From Halapricum desulfuricans (GTDB taxonomy: Archaea; Halobacteriota; Halobacteria; Halobacteriales; Haloarculaceae), in NCBI RefSeq assembly GCF_017094505.1, contig NZ_CP064787.1, forward strand, positions 1,488,001 through 1,552,000: a stretch of 64,000 nucleotides of DNA, written 5' to 3'. The notes under the pieces are model-generated. The model was not told where the DNA came from. It did not search any database and saw only the letters and a list, made by a program, of their open reading frames with translations. Both the position numbers and the translations under genes were made by a program. This document shows positions 32,898 to 42,600 of the stretch, piece after piece (position 1 is the stretch's first letter; each line of letters starts with the position of its first letter).

Positions 32898-33476
32898 TCA
32901 GAGGTCGTACTCGACGTCGGTGATCGGCGTCTTGCCTTCGTCACCGGTCTCCTTGTATGACTGGACGGCGTGCAGTGTCAGGCTGAGCACGCCCTGAGGA
33001 CCCCAGCGAGCGGTGTTGATCGAGAGGTCGTAGATCGACAGATCGTCGAAGTCGATGTTATAGTACTCCTTGTATCGGTGGGCTTCGCTTTCGCCCCGCT
33101 CGAGGGTTTCATTGCGAGCCTGCTCGAAGGGTTTGTTCTCCCGCTGGGAGATCCGTTCGGCCCGGACCTCGAGCGGCGCGGACAGCCAGATTTTCAGATC
33201 AGCGTAATCGCCGGCCATCCATCCCGCGAGTCTGGATTCGAGGATCACCTCGTCGCGCTCGCGGGCGATCTCGCGCAGTCGCCGGTCGAGATCGCGGTCG
33301 ATGTCCTCGTCCTCTTCGGCCTGTTTGTTCAGTTCGAGCGGCGTCATACCTCGCTCTTCGGCGAGGTCGCGGAAAATGTCGCCGCCGGAGACGTGCTCGT
33401 AGTCCAGTGCGTCGGCGAGACTCGCGGCAAGCGTACTCTTGCCGCTTCCGGCGGGGCCGGAGACGGTAATCAACAT
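32898..33476 (-). CDS. cmk: (d)CMP kinase (AAA_33 / cytidylate kinase)
   Basis: A 192-residue kinase with P-loop [21 protein letters not shown] at the N-terminus (Walker [10 protein letters not shown]), [20 protein letters not shown], and LIDxS-like nucleotide-binding segments. Phosphorylates CMP/dCMP to the diphosphate. ATG at 33476; the 44 codons open upstream include the palindromic repeat region and are not coding. In the operon adk-DUF106-cmk-cbf5. Confidence 0.92.
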   Translation of the reverse strand: MLITVSGPAGSGKSTLAASLADALDYEHVSGGDIFRDLAEERGMTPLELNKQAEEDEDIDRDLDRRLREIARERDEVILESRLAGWMAGDYADLKIWLSAPLEVRAERISQRENKPFEQARNETLERGESEAHRYKEYYNIDFDDLSIYDLSINTARWGPQGVLSLTLHAVQSYKETGDEGKTPITDVEYDL

Positions 33477-33534
33477 ATCCCAACTCGGAGAGTGTGATTC
33501 AAAGAGATTGCGTCTCGGCGACGACGCGAGAGTC

Positions 33535-33614
33535 ATACTGGTGGCTATCGGTTCGTAACGATATCTGGCACGACGGCGTGCCAGATCAGTTCGAAATGGT
33601 ATCGCCACCAGTAT
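33535..33614 (-). repeat. 80-bp palindromic repeat, copy 2
   Basis: Reverse-oriented counterpart of 23740-23819, about 90% identical by eye. Outer inverted repeat atactggtggc/gccaccagtat; central stem atctggcacg/cgtgccagat. The third base pair of the central stem is T-A here and C-G in copy 1 (compensatory). It sits between the EMC3-like gene and cmk, both on the minus strand. Confidence 0.85.
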
Positions 33615-33630
33615 CAGATCGCCGACGACC

Positions 33631-34515
33631 TCACGTCGGCGACGTCTGGATGTTCAGCGACTTGCGCAGGAACTGCGAGAGGCTCATCGAACAGAGGATA
33701 TACCAGAAGATCCACGCCTGCATCGGCCCGATGATACCGGCCTGCCAGCTGCTCACCTCGCCGATCAGCGGCATGACGATCACCGTCGAACTCCCGCCGC
33801 CGACGCCGACGCCGAGCACCTGCCAGTACACCCACAGGAAGACGGGGATCGTGAACAGCATGATCCAAGGCATCGACCGGAACTGCTGTTTCATCATTCC
33901 GAACTGGTCGCTCATCATCTCCATCTGTTCTTCGCGGATTTCCTCAAGCGCCTCGTCGTCGTCCTGCTCTTTCGCGCGCTGTTCGCGCTCGCGGAGCTCC
34001 TGCTGTTTCTCCTGATAGTCGCTCATCCCGTCGAGGTTCGTCAGCCGGTCCTGCAACAGCGTCGACCACAGTCCGGTGAGGACCGCCAGCACGAGAATCA
34101 CGAGATAGAAGGGCATGGCGGCATCGAGCGGCCCGATGACGAGATCGAGGACGCCGCCGATCTGGTTGCGGATCGACGGGTCCCAGTAGCCGACGAAAAA
34201 CGCCAGCGAGCCGACCAGCGCGATCTTGTCCCAGCTCGACCAGCTGCTGTCACTCTCTTCGTCGGCCGGTTCGGCGTCTGCGAGCGCGTCTTTGATGCCG
34301 TCTGGATCGTCGACGACGAATCCGTCGCCGTCGGCGTCGACGAGGATCCCCTTCTCGATGAGACGGCCCCACTGACCGCTCGTCAACTCGTCGCTGACGT
34401 CGCTCCATTCGACGACGCCCTTGTCCTCGGCCGTCTCGAGGACGGTCTCGATCGCGGCCTCCATGCTGGCGTCCTCCGCGACGAGGGAGTCGATCTTCTG
34501 TGCCGTTCGTACCAT
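33631..34515 (-). CDS. DUF106/EMC3-like membrane insertase (YidC/Oxa1 superfamily)
   Basis: A 294-residue protein. The N-terminal ~90 residues are soluble and acidic. Then come hydrophobic segments (about 100-118, 132-152, 212-232, 252-278) with a Gln/Glu/Met-rich coiled-coil hairpin ([38 protein letters not shown]) in between, as in the Ylp/EMC3/TMCO1 group. Likely helps insert membrane proteins. Here it follows adk with a 27-bp gap. Confidence 0.88.
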   Translation of the reverse strand: MVRTAQKIDSLVAEDASMEAAIETVLETAEDKGVVEWSDVSDELTSGQWGRLIEKGILVDADGDGFVVDDPDGIKDALADAEPADEESDSSWSSWDKIALVGSLAFFVGYWDPSIRNQIGGVLDLVIGPLDAAMPFYLVILVLAVLTGLWSTLLQDRLTNLDGMSDYQEKQQELREREQRAKEQDDDEALEEIREEQMEMMSDQFGMMKQQFRSMPWIMLFTIPVFLWVYWQVLGVGVGGGSSTVIVMPLIGEVSSWQAGIIGPMQAWIFWYILCSMSLSQFLRKSLNIQTSPT

Positions 34516-34542
34516 TGTGGATCTCTAATGTTCCAGCCTAAA

Positions 34543-35190
34543 TCAGGCTTTGCGTTCGATCGCCGTTTCGATGTCGTTCCAGACTCCTTCGAGAGACTGT
34601 TCGCCGTCGATCTCGACGAAGTTCTGGCGATCGCGGTAGTGATCGATCACCGGGGCGGTGTTCTCCTCGAAGACCTCGAGGCGGTTGCGCACCGCCTGTT
34701 CGGTGTCGTCCTCGCGGTGGATCAGCTCGCCGCCGCACTCGTCGCAGACGCCCTCCTCCTCGGGCGGGTTGAACTCGACGTGATAGTTCGCGCCGCAGTC
34801 GTCACAGACGCGCCGACCCGTGAGTCGGTCGACGAGTTCCGCCTCGCCGACCGACAGCGAGATGACGACGTCGAGATCAGTCATGTCCTCGAGCTGTTCG
34901 GCCTGTTCGAGGTTGCGCGGGTAGCCGTCGAGTACGAACCCGTCGGCGGACGTGAGCGCCTTTTCGACGATCGCGTTGACGACGGCGTCGGGAACGAGCT
35001 CGCCCTGATCCATGTACTCGCCGGGCGTGTCGTACTCCGTGTCCATCTCGGAGATGTCCATCTCCTTGTTCGAGCGGAGCGCGTCGCCCGTCGTGACGTG
35101 TTCGACGTCGAACTCCTCGGCGATGTTGCTCGACTGTGTTCCTTTGCCAGCGCCCGGTGGCCCGAGCAGCAGCACGCGTGGCTTGCTCAT
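34543..35190 (-). CDS. adk: adenylate kinase
   Basis: Interconverts ATP, AMP and ADP. The 215-residue protein has [21 protein letters not shown] (P-loop), [13 protein letters not shown] and a LID domain with four Cys ([12 protein letters not shown] ... [10 protein letters not shown]) that bind zinc. ATG at 35190; the 13 codons open upstream look non-coding. First gene in the window of an operon whose upstream part (secY-like, in other genomes) is not here. Confidence 0.94.
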   Translation of the reverse strand: MSKPRVLLLGPPGAGKGTQSSNIAEEFDVEHVTTGDALRSNKEMDISEMDTEYDTPGEYMDQGELVPDAVVNAIVEKALTSADGFVLDGYPRNLEQAEQLEDMTDLDVVISLSVGEAELVDRLTGRRVCDDCGANYHVEFNPPEEEGVCDECGGELIHREDDTEQAVRNRLEVFEENTAPVIDHYRDRQNFVEIDGEQSLEGVWNDIETAIERKA

Positions 35191-35314
35191 GGGCGTCGCT
35201 TTCGCGTCGGTGGTTAAAGGGTTGTCCAAACGCGCCCGAAACCGGAGTGGCTGACTGTTCCTGGAAAGGGGACCGTTCGGAACGTCTTAACCGCTCGCCG
35301 CCGAAGACCGGTCG

Positions 35315-36322
35315 ATGAGTGATCTCCTCGTTCGCGCCGCCCGCGGTGAGCGGACCGAACGACCCCCGGTCTGGCTGATGCGACAGGCCGGCCGACACAT
35401 CCCGGAGTACCGCGAGATCCGCGAGACCCATTCGTTCGTCGAGGCCGTTACCGATCCCGACGTTGCCGAACGGATCACGCTGTTGCCCTGGGAGCGGTAT
35501 CGGCCGGACGGGCTGGTCATGTTCTCGGACATCCTGACGATTCTCGAACCGCTGGGCTTTCAGTACCACATCGAATCCGGCGTCGGACCGGTGATAGAGA
35601 ACCCCGTCTCGGGGCCCGACGACGTCGACCGAGCGCGCGAACCGATCCCCGAGCGCCTCGATTACGTCGGCGACCTGCTGGACCGTCTCGACGAGCGGGT
35701 CGGTGATCGGACCTCGCTGATCGGCTTCGCCGGCGGTCCGTTCACTCTGGCCTCGTATGCGATCGCCGGCGAGCCCTCGCGCAACCATCTCCCCGCGCGC
35801 AAGTTCCGTCTCCAGCACCCCAAGGCGTTCGAGCGACTGCTCGATCTGTTCACCGAGGCCGTCGCCGAGTTCCTGCAATACCAGGTTGCCCACGGAGCCG
35901 ACGTCGTGCAACTGTTCGACACCTACGCCGGCGTCTTGCCGCCGGCCGACTACGAGCGCCACATCGTTCCCCGCCACCGGGAGATCGTCGCGTCCGTCGA
36001 CGCGCCGACGATCCTGTTCGTCCGGAACATGAACGGGCGCCTCGAGCAGCTGGCCGCGGCCGGTCCCGACGTGGTCGGACTCGACTGGACGGTCGAGATG
36101 AGCGACGCCCGCGAGCGACTCGGCGATCTCGGCGTGCAGGGCAATCTCGATCCGTCCGTGCTGTTCGCTGACCGGGAGACGATACGGGAGCGCACCCGGG
36201 AGATCATCGAGGCGGCCGGTCCACAGGGTCACGTGCTGAATCTCGGCCACGGCGTTGATCGGGAGACACCAGTCGAGAGCGTTCAGACGTTCGTCGAGAC
36301 GGCGAAGAACTTCCGGTGGTGA
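35315..36322 (+). CDS. hemE: uroporphyrinogen decarboxylase
   Basis: Decarboxylates uroporphyrinogen III to coproporphyrinogen III in heme synthesis. The 335-residue protein has PPVWLMRQAGRHIPEYREIR (active-site region), FAGGPFTLASY and a C-terminal NLGHGVDRETPVESVQTFVETAKNF. A TATA-like tcttaacc lies about 28 nt before the ATG. Next gene on the same strand is an FAD oxidoreductase; hemH follows on the opposite strand. Confidence 0.94.
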   Translation: MSDLLVRAARGERTERPPVWLMRQAGRHIPEYREIRETHSFVEAVTDPDVAERITLLPWERYRPDGLVMFSDILTILEPLGFQYHIESGVGPVIENPVSGPDDVDRAREPIPERLDYVGDLLDRLDERVGDRTSLIGFAGGPFTLASYAIAGEPSRNHLPARKFRLQHPKAFERLLDLFTEAVAEFLQYQVAHGADVVQLFDTYAGVLPPADYERHIVPRHREIVASVDAPTILFVRNMNGRLEQLAAAGPDVVGLDWTVEMSDARERLGDLGVQGNLDPSVLFADRETIRERTREIIEAAGPQGHVLNLGHGVDRETPVESVQTFVETAKNFRW

Positions 36323-36602
36323 CCTGCAGACGGCGATCGCAGGGAGCCGTTTCACTCGACTGGAATGAGTGACATCCGAAGTGAAGACATTCATCCGATC
36401 GTGAGTAAAAGTATGTCGGCCTAGCACAGTTTATTCTCATCGTCCGTCCAGAAACACCGCCCATACCTTCATCGTAGTAAATTAGTATTCAATTTCACCC
36501 CTATTCATTTCACCTACTGCTTAAGTGTATCCAACCCGTAGTCGTTAGTGTGTCAGACAAGACTGGATCGCAACTGACTGCGGATATACAACCCCTCCAA
36601 TC
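36323..36602 (+). other. 280-bp gap between hemE and the FAD oxidoreductase
   Basis: No gene. Contains an inverted repeat tcactc/gagtga (about 36353-36373) that may end the hemE transcript, and a clear drop in G+C around 36470-36540. A ggatatac box about 25 nt before the ATG at 36603 could be the promoter of the next gene. Confidence 0.5.
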
Positions 36603-37883
36603 ATGTCCACTATGAAAAATAGCCAGGAAAGCGGCCGATCGTACGTTATCATCGGTGATGGAATCGCCGGCAGTTCTGCGGCAGAGGCCCTCGCCGAGGA
36701 GACTGATAGTGCGTCGATTACAATACTCTCGGCCGAATCCGAGCCGCTCTACAACCGCATTCTCATCAAGGAGTACGCGAAGGGCAAGCTCCCGAGAGAC
36801 GTCGTCGAGATCCACGACCAGTCCTGGTACGACGAGCGCGGCATCGACCTGCGCCTGGACACGCGCGTACAGACGGTCGAGACGGACGAGAAAACGGTCG
36901 TCACTGCCGACGGCGAGCACATCGCCTACGACGAACTCATCGTTGCGACGGGCGGAACCCCGCGTCAGCTCCCGGTCCCGAACGGGTCGGCGGACGGCGT
37001 CACGACGTTCTGGACCGTCGAGGACGCGGCCCGGATCCGCGAGCAGGCGTCGGAGGCCGAGACCGGGGCGATCGTCGGCGGCGGGCTACTCGGGATCGAC
37101 TACGCGGCCGTCGCGGCCGCGCAGGACGTCGAAGCCCACTACCTGATCCGGGAGGACCGGTGGTTCGCGCGTGCGATGTCGTCCTCCGGCGCGGAGATCG
37201 TCCACGACGCGTTGCGCGAGCGCGGGGTCGAACCCGTCTTCGAGACGACGGTCCAGCGGTTCGAAACCGATCGGGAGGGTCGCGTGGCCGCGACCGTGAC
37301 CGAGGACGGCCGCACGTACGACAGCGATTTCGTCGGCGTCGCCATCGGGACGGAGCCGAACACGGCGTTCCTCGAGGACACCCCGATGGCGCTTGACGGT
37401 GGCGTCGTGGTCGACAGCCACCTCCGGACGGGCGTCGAGTCCGTCTGGGCGGCGGGCGACGTCACGCGGTATTACGACGAACGGTTCTCGACGCACCTCT
37501 CGAACGGGACCTGGGAGAGTGCCGCCACGCAGGGCGAACTCGCGGCCAGAAACGCGCTGGCAGACGACGGCGGCGACCCCTTCGAGTCCGTTCCCTCGTA
37601 TACGGTCAATCACTTCCCGTTCCCGATCGCGTCGTTCGGCCATCCGTCTCTCGGGGACGCCTACGTCGAGCGGACCTACGGCGAACGGGAGTGGCGGCGG
37701 CTCGCGTTCAGAGACGGGATGCTCGTCGGCGGCGTGTTGATCGGCGACCTCGCACCGCTCAAGCCCCTCAAGGACCTCACCGCAAGCGGCGCACGCGTCC
37801 AGCATCGCGCACCCGCGCTGCTCGCCCAGTCGTTCGACGGCCTGACCGCCGGTCGGGCCCCGGCCCCGGCCACCTCGGACTGA
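36603..37883 (+). CDS. FAD-dependent pyridine nucleotide-disulfide oxidoreductase family protein
   Basis: A 426-residue flavoprotein. An N-terminal FAD motif VIIGDGIAGSSAAEAL, a second NAD(P)-binding motif IVGGGLLGIDYAAVAAA, and VDSHLRTGVESVWAAGDV (second FAD segment) place it in the class of NADH oxidase/NirB-like/rubredoxin-reductase enzymes. No redox-active CxxC is seen. Its position between hemE and hemH suggests, without proof, a role in heme or iron redox chemistry. ATG at 36603 or 36612. Confidence 0.85.
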   Translation: MSTMKNSQESGRSYVIIGDGIAGSSAAEALAEETDSASITILSAESEPLYNRILIKEYAKGKLPRDVVEIHDQSWYDERGIDLRLDTRVQTVETDEKTVVTADGEHIAYDELIVATGGTPRQLPVPNGSADGVTTFWTVEDAARIREQASEAETGAIVGGGLLGIDYAAVAAAQDVEAHYLIREDRWFARAMSSSGAEIVHDALRERGVEPVFETTVQRFETDREGRVAATVTEDGRTYDSDFVGVAIGTEPNTAFLEDTPMALDGGVVVDSHLRTGVESVWAAGDVTRYYDERFSTHLSNGTWESAATQGELAARNALADDGGDPFESVPSYTVNHFPFPIASFGHPSLGDAYVERTYGEREWRRLAFRDGMLVGGVLIGDLAPLKPLKDLTASGARVQHRAPALLAQSFDGLTAGRAPAPATSD

Positions 37884-37964
37884 TACAGATCGCTTGACGT
37901 CTGTTCCGTTATCGATCGCGCGCTCGGCGCGGTATCCGACACTGACAGCGTCCGTTTGTCCGGA

Positions 37965-39035
37965 TCACTCCCAGTCGGGATCGGGCGCGTTCAGACACAT
38001 CGTGCCCGGCTTGTCCCGACACTGGCACTGCCGGAACTGGAAGTACCCCGGATCGAAGTCGGCGAGGAACGGCTCGGCGAGGTCTGCAAGCACCGACGGG
38101 AATCGGTCGTCGTCGTGGGGAATCGGGACGCGGTAGAACTCCTCGATCCCCGCCTCTTCGGCCTCCTCGCGGAGTTCGATGTCGAGTTCCGAAAGGGTCT
38201 CGCTCTGCTCGTGCATGAAGCTGACCGGCTCGACGACGACCCGCTCGGCGTCGAGACTCTCGATGGCTTCCTCGACGTCGGGCTCGGTCCAGGCGACCTC
38301 GCTGCGGTTGTCGTGGTTCTGGAACCCGAGTTCGTAGTCCTCGAGGCCCAATATTCCGGCCATCCCGGCACACCACTCCTCGACGTACCGATCGTAGCGA
38401 CTCCCCTCGTCCAGATAGTACCGGGGCGTCCCGTGGGCCGAAAAGAACAGGACAGTGTCCTCGTCGTGGAGATCGACCCCCTCGCTCTCGGCGTACTCGC
38501 GGATGTTCTCGGCGCGCAGGCGGTTGTAGGTCGGGTGGCGGTGCCAGCCGCTGACCTCGTGGAGTTCACCGTCGAAGCCGGCCGAATCGAGCCCGTCAGC
38601 GAGGTGATCCAGCGAGAGGTTCGTCGTCGAGGGGCCACAGAGGGGATAGATCGGCAGGCCGAGTACCTCGTCGTGGCCGTCGGCGACGGCCCGCTCGGCG
38701 GCCTCGTCGGTGAACGGCTCGGTGTAGAGCATCCCGGTGTAGGTCGCGACGTCGTAGCCGCGGTCCCGGAGTTCGGTCTCCAGGGCGTCGGCCTGAGCGC
38801 TTGCCTGTTCGTTTAGCGGCGACCCGCCGCCGATCTCCTCGTACTCCTCGATCAGCCCGGGTGCGCGACGCTCCGCGAGCTTGCCGGCGCGTTTGCGCGC
38901 GGCCTCCGGGGTGAGATCCGGGTCCTCCTCGATGTCCATGTTCGAGTAGAAGATGCGCTCGAGGTAGTCCTCGACGGCCTCGCGGTCGGCCGTCGGCGGT
39001 TCGCCGAAGTTCAGCAGGACGACGCCTGTCGACAT
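37965..39035 (-). CDS. hemH: ferrochelatase
   Basis: Inserts iron into protoporphyrin or coproporphyrin. The 356-residue protein starts STGVVLLNFGEP and carries TYTGMLYTEPFTDEA, SGWHRHPTYNRLRAENI (conserved His), LFFSAHGTPRYYL (second conserved His) and VEPVSFMHEQSETLSELD. The C-terminus ends with CQCRDKPGTMCLNAPDP, three Cys (CxC...C) that may help bind an Fe-S cluster as in some other ferrochelatases; inferred. Confidence 0.92.
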   Translation of the reverse strand: MSTGVVLLNFGEPPTADREAVEDYLERIFYSNMDIEEDPDLTPEAARKRAGKLAERRAPGLIEEYEEIGGGSPLNEQASAQADALETELRDRGYDVATYTGMLYTEPFTDEAAERAVADGHDEVLGLPIYPLCGPSTTNLSLDHLADGLDSAGFDGELHEVSGWHRHPTYNRLRAENIREYAESEGVDLHDEDTVLFFSAHGTPRYYLDEGSRYDRYVEEWCAGMAGILGLEDYELGFQNHDNRSEVAWTEPDVEEAIESLDAERVVVEPVSFMHEQSETLSELDIELREEAEEAGIEEFYRVPIPHDDDRFPSVLADLAEPFLADFDPGYFQFRQCQCRDKPGTMCLNAPDPDWE

Positions 39036-39138
39036 GCCCGATCCTTACGGCCGCTTGTAAATAGACCCCGGGGTTGCGGCGAGCGCGTGGCGCGCGTTCG
39101 CCGGCTCGCGGGCGTGCTCAAAAACACTCCGAGGCAGT

Positions 39139-40698
39139 TCACGACTGCCAGTACGCCCGGGTCAGCAAGACGAACACCGGCAGGATCTCGAGGCGACCGA
39201 CCCACATCAGAAATATCATCAGTAGCTTCGAGAACACCGGGAAACTGAGGTAGTTGCCCATCGGGCCGACCTCGCCCAGTCCCGGACCGACGTTCCCCAG
39301 CGTCGCAGCGACCGCGGACACCGCATCGATCAGCGCCAGTTCGACGTAGCCGGCCGCCCAGCTGTCGATCACGAGCAGCGCGACGCCGACGAAAAAGGCG
39401 ACCAGATACAGCAGCGTGAAGGCGTAGATCCCGCGCAGCGCCCGCTCGTCGAGCGCGCGGCCACCCAGCCTGACCGGCCTGACTGCCTCGGGATGGACTG
39501 TCGTGAACAGCTCGCGCTTGATCGACTTGAGGATCACCAGCCAGCGAACGATCTTGATCGCACCACCGGTCGACCCCGCGGAGCCGCCGATGAACATCGC
39601 AAAGACTAGCAGGTACTTCGCGGGGCTCTCCCAGAAGTTGAAGTCGATGCTGGCGTAGCCGGTCGTCGTGACGATCGAGACCGTCTGGAAAGCGCCGTGG
39701 CGCAGCGAGTTCTCGACCTCGCCGATCATCGGAGCCACGTCCGTCGTCTGATCGATCACGCCCGCGCCGGCGAACAGGAGGCCCGCGAGGACGGCCGTCA
39801 ACGCGCCGATCACACCGGCGTAGAACCGGAACTCCGAGTCGCGGCCGAACACCCGAAAGTCGCCCTTGAGCGCCTTCCAGAACAGCGCGAAGTTCGTCCC
39901 CGCCGCGATCATGAAGGGGATGATCACCCACTGGACGGCCGCCGAGAACGCCTCGATCGAGCGCGCCTCGGGCGAGAAGCCGCCGGTCGGCATCGTCGTC
40001 AGCGGGTGGCTGACGGCGTTGTACAGATCCATGTTCGGCGCGTATCCGGCCAGGTGGAGTCCGTACAGCAGGGCGAACTCGAGGACGGTGAATCCGAGGT
40101 AGGCAAGCCACAGTGCCCGCGCGGTCGTCCGGATGCGCGGCGTGAGCTTCTCGATGCCGGGGCCGGGCGCTTCGGCGTCCATCAACTGCGCGCCACCGAC
40201 CGACAGCTCCGGCAGGATCGCGACCGCGAGGACGACGATTCCCATCCCGCCGAGCCACTGGGTAAGCTGTCGCCACAGCAGGATCGAATGAGAGTACTTG
40301 TCGGTTCCGATACTTCCCATGACAGTCGCTCCCGTGGTCGTGAACCCGGACATCGACTCGAACAGCGCGTTGACCGGCTGGGCGAGGGTCCCGGTCCCGG
40401 CGATGAGATATGGGAACGTCCCCACGACGGCGACGGAGAGCCACGTGAGCGCGACCATGAGAAACCCCTCGCGCGCTCCGAGATCCGGGTCGGGATCGAG
40501 CCGCTCCAGCCCGGCCCCGACGGCGAACACGACGGCGATGGTCGCGACGAACGGGACGATGCCCTCGCCGTATCGGAGGCCGACCAGCAAGGGAAAGAGC
40601 AGCGGTACGGAGAGGTACTTGAGCACGGAGCCGACGAGACTGAGCGACGCGCGCCAGTCGACGCGGAGACACGTCTCGGGCCCGGTCGCGAACCCCAT
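39139..40698 (-). CDS. Trk potassium uptake membrane subunit TrkH
   Basis: A 519-residue protein with about ten membrane helices and four filter-like loops: EMSxGFTTTGAT-like ESMSGFTTTGATVMG, SHPLTTMPTGGFS, SIVTTTGYASIDF and ATLGNVGPGLGEVGP, the TrkH signature. It imports K+ to balance salt stress. The TrkA-type gene upstream (40832) should encode its regulatory partner; the two are separated by 134 bp without a clear gene. Confidence 0.93.
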   Translation of the reverse strand: MGFATGPETCLRVDWRASLSLVGSVLKYLSVPLLFPLLVGLRYGEGIVPFVATIAVVFAVGAGLERLDPDPDLGAREGFLMVALTWLSVAVVGTFPYLIAGTGTLAQPVNALFESMSGFTTTGATVMGSIGTDKYSHSILLWRQLTQWLGGMGIVVLAVAILPELSVGGAQLMDAEAPGPGIEKLTPRIRTTARALWLAYLGFTVLEFALLYGLHLAGYAPNMDLYNAVSHPLTTMPTGGFSPEARSIEAFSAAVQWVIIPFMIAAGTNFALFWKALKGDFRVFGRDSEFRFYAGVIGALTAVLAGLLFAGAGVIDQTTDVAPMIGEVENSLRHGAFQTVSIVTTTGYASIDFNFWESPAKYLLVFAMFIGGSAGSTGGAIKIVRWLVILKSIKRELFTTVHPEAVRPVRLGGRALDERALRGIYAFTLLYLVAFFVGVALLVIDSWAAGYVELALIDAVSAVAATLGNVGPGLGEVGPMGNYLSFPVFSKLLMIFLMWVGRLEILPVFVLLTRAYWQS

Positions 40699-40831
40699 CA
40701 GCGCTCCCTCCGTTCGGCCGCGGGCGCCAGTCCCTTCGGTCGGACGCCCCGGTGGTTCCGGGTTCGAGCTACTGAGGTCGTCAGAGCGGATACGGGAGAT
40801 CTCATGCGTGGTATCGATGTGAGAGAGACGG

Positions 40832-42163
40832 TCAGAGTCGTTTCATCGTCTCTTCGACGATCTCCTGAGCGGCGAAGACGACGATGTGGTCGCCGTCTTC
40901 GACGACGGTATCCCCGCGCGGGACCACGAACGTGCCATCGCGGGAGATCGCCCCGATCACGACCCCGTCGGGCAGTTCGTGGATCGAATCGCGGATCGGA
41001 CGGTCGACCAGCACGCTGTCCCGGTCGATCTCGATCTCCAGTACCTCCGCGCGGTCGTGTTCGATCAGCGCGACGTTCTCGGCGTGTTGCTCGCGGGTGA
41101 ACCGCGTGATCTCCTCGGCGATCGTTTCGCGGGGGTTGATCGCGACGTCGACGCCGACCGCCTCGAAGAGGTCCGAGTAGTCGCCGTCCTCGACGACCGC
41201 GATCGATCGGTCCGCGCCGAGTCGCTTTGCCAGCAGCGCCGAGAGGAGGTTCTGTTCGTCGCTGTCCAGCGAGGCGACCGCGACGTCGACCTCGTCGATG
41301 TGTTCGCGTTCGAGAAACGCCCGATCGGTCGGATCGTTCTGCAGGACCGTTACCCCGGGGAGTCGCTCCGCCAGATGGCGTGCACGCTCGGGGTCGGGTT
41401 CGACCAGCCGCGGCGTCAGTCCCTTGCTTGCGAGAATCTCCGCCGTCTCGTAGGCGATTTCGTTGCCGCCGACGATGAGTACTTCGGCGATGTCGTCCAC
41501 CTCGGGCGCGAGCGAGCGGGCGAACTCGCTGACGCTCTCTAGCGACCCGATAACGACCAGGTCGTCGCCGTCGAGCAGGCAGGTCTCCCCGCTGGGGATG
41601 ATCACCTCGCCGTCGCGGATGACCGCCGCGAAGGTCAGCGAGTCGTACGTGTCGGCTTCCTCGACCGACATCCCGGTGACTGGACTGTCCTCGTCGATGC
41701 GGAACTCGGCCATCCGGATCAGTCCGTCCGCGAACTGATCGACGTCCTCGGCGCCCGGGAGGCCGATCACGCGGACGATACTGCGAGCGGCCATCAGGTT
41801 CGTCCCGACCATCAGGTCGACGCCGAGCGCGCCCTCTGCGTGCTCCCAGGTCTCGAGATAGGTGGTGTTGCGTACCCGGGCGATAGTGAACGCCTCGGAG
41901 ATGGTCTGGACCGTCCCGCAGGTGACGATGTTGGTCTCGTCGTTGTCGGTACACGCGATCACCATGTCGGCCGCTTCGACGCCGGCTTCCTGTAGCGTCT
42001 CCAGCGACGCGCCGTCGCCCTCGACGGCCAGCACGTCCAGCGAATAGGTCAGCGCCTCGACGCGATCGCTGTCGATGTCGATCACGATGACCTCGTGATT
42101 ACCGGCCAGGCTCGCGGCGACGTTCGATCCGACTTCGCCAGCGCCGACAATCACCACTCGCAC
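40832..42163 (-). CDS. Trk system potassium transport protein TrkA (two RCK domains)
   Basis: A 443-residue cytoplasmic protein with two tandem RCK units, each an NAD-binding fold plus TrkA-C. First Rossmann motif RVVIVGAGEVGSNVAASLAGNHEVIVID at the N-terminus; second DDIAEVLIVGGNEIAYETAEILAS around residue 225. Each half ends with a TrkA-C beta domain. It should gate the TrkH channel in response to nucleotide state. First gene of the pair; reads toward trkH. Confidence 0.93.
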   Translation of the reverse strand: MRVVIVGAGEVGSNVAASLAGNHEVIVIDIDSDRVEALTYSLDVLAVEGDGASLETLQEAGVEAADMVIACTDNDETNIVTCGTVQTISEAFTIARVRNTTYLETWEHAEGALGVDLMVGTNLMAARSIVRVIGLPGAEDVDQFADGLIRMAEFRIDEDSPVTGMSVEEADTYDSLTFAAVIRDGEVIIPSGETCLLDGDDLVVIGSLESVSEFARSLAPEVDDIAEVLIVGGNEIAYETAEILASKGLTPRLVEPDPERARHLAERLPGVTVLQNDPTDRAFLEREHIDEVDVAVASLDSDEQNLLSALLAKRLGADRSIAVVEDGDYSDLFEAVGVDVAINPRETIAEEITRFTREQHAENVALIEHDRAEVLEIEIDRDSVLVDRPIRDSIHELPDGVVIGAISRDGTFVVPRGDTVVEDGDHIVVFAAQEIVEETMKRL

Positions 42164-42396
42164 GGCCGATCACCCGCTGTCGTCGATCTCTGTGTCATTA
42201 TCGGCGGTATTGATGCCCTATGGTAAGTGGATTTCCATCGCGGCCTGGCGGTGGATAACGAGCCGATGCACTCGGAACGGACTGGCCAGAGTTAAGGTGC
42301 CCCACTACAGACACCCCAACATGCGACAATCACCACCAGCCACGGCCGTCCGACTGGTGTCGCAACACGAACTGTTCTGTCCAGTGATCGGAAATC

Positions 42397-42600
42397 ATGG
42401 TTAGACTGCTCGACCGCGTCCTTCCTGTCGTCAGTCGGGCGGGCGCCGAGACGACTCCGACAGCGAACGGAGGGGACAGCAACGTGACCGTCTCCGAGTC
42501 GGTCTTCGACACTGCCAGCGAGACCGACACGGGTCATGTCGGCGTCGTGCTCGGTCTTCGCTCCGAGGGAGGCCCTGGCGAGGTGACCGACGATGAGTAA
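42397..42600 (+). pseudogene. short ORF resembling a deleted UspA remnant
   Basis: A 67-residue frame. The start MVRLLDRVLPVVSRAGAE resembles the N-terminus of the UspA at 45004 (MVMLDHVLLPVASEDDAE). The tail SESVFDTASETDTGHVGVVLGLRSEGG resembles the loop before the ATP motif of Usp proteins, with ~70 residues of fold missing in between. The last 8 bp overlap the start of the APC-Usp gene. Either a shortened UspA that still helps translation of the next gene, or a decayed copy. Confidence 0.4.

Noticed and set aside
34877-36427. 516-residue minus-strand ORF across hemE and into adk
   Set aside because: Runs through two real genes in another frame; low-complexity Arg/Glu/Asp product.
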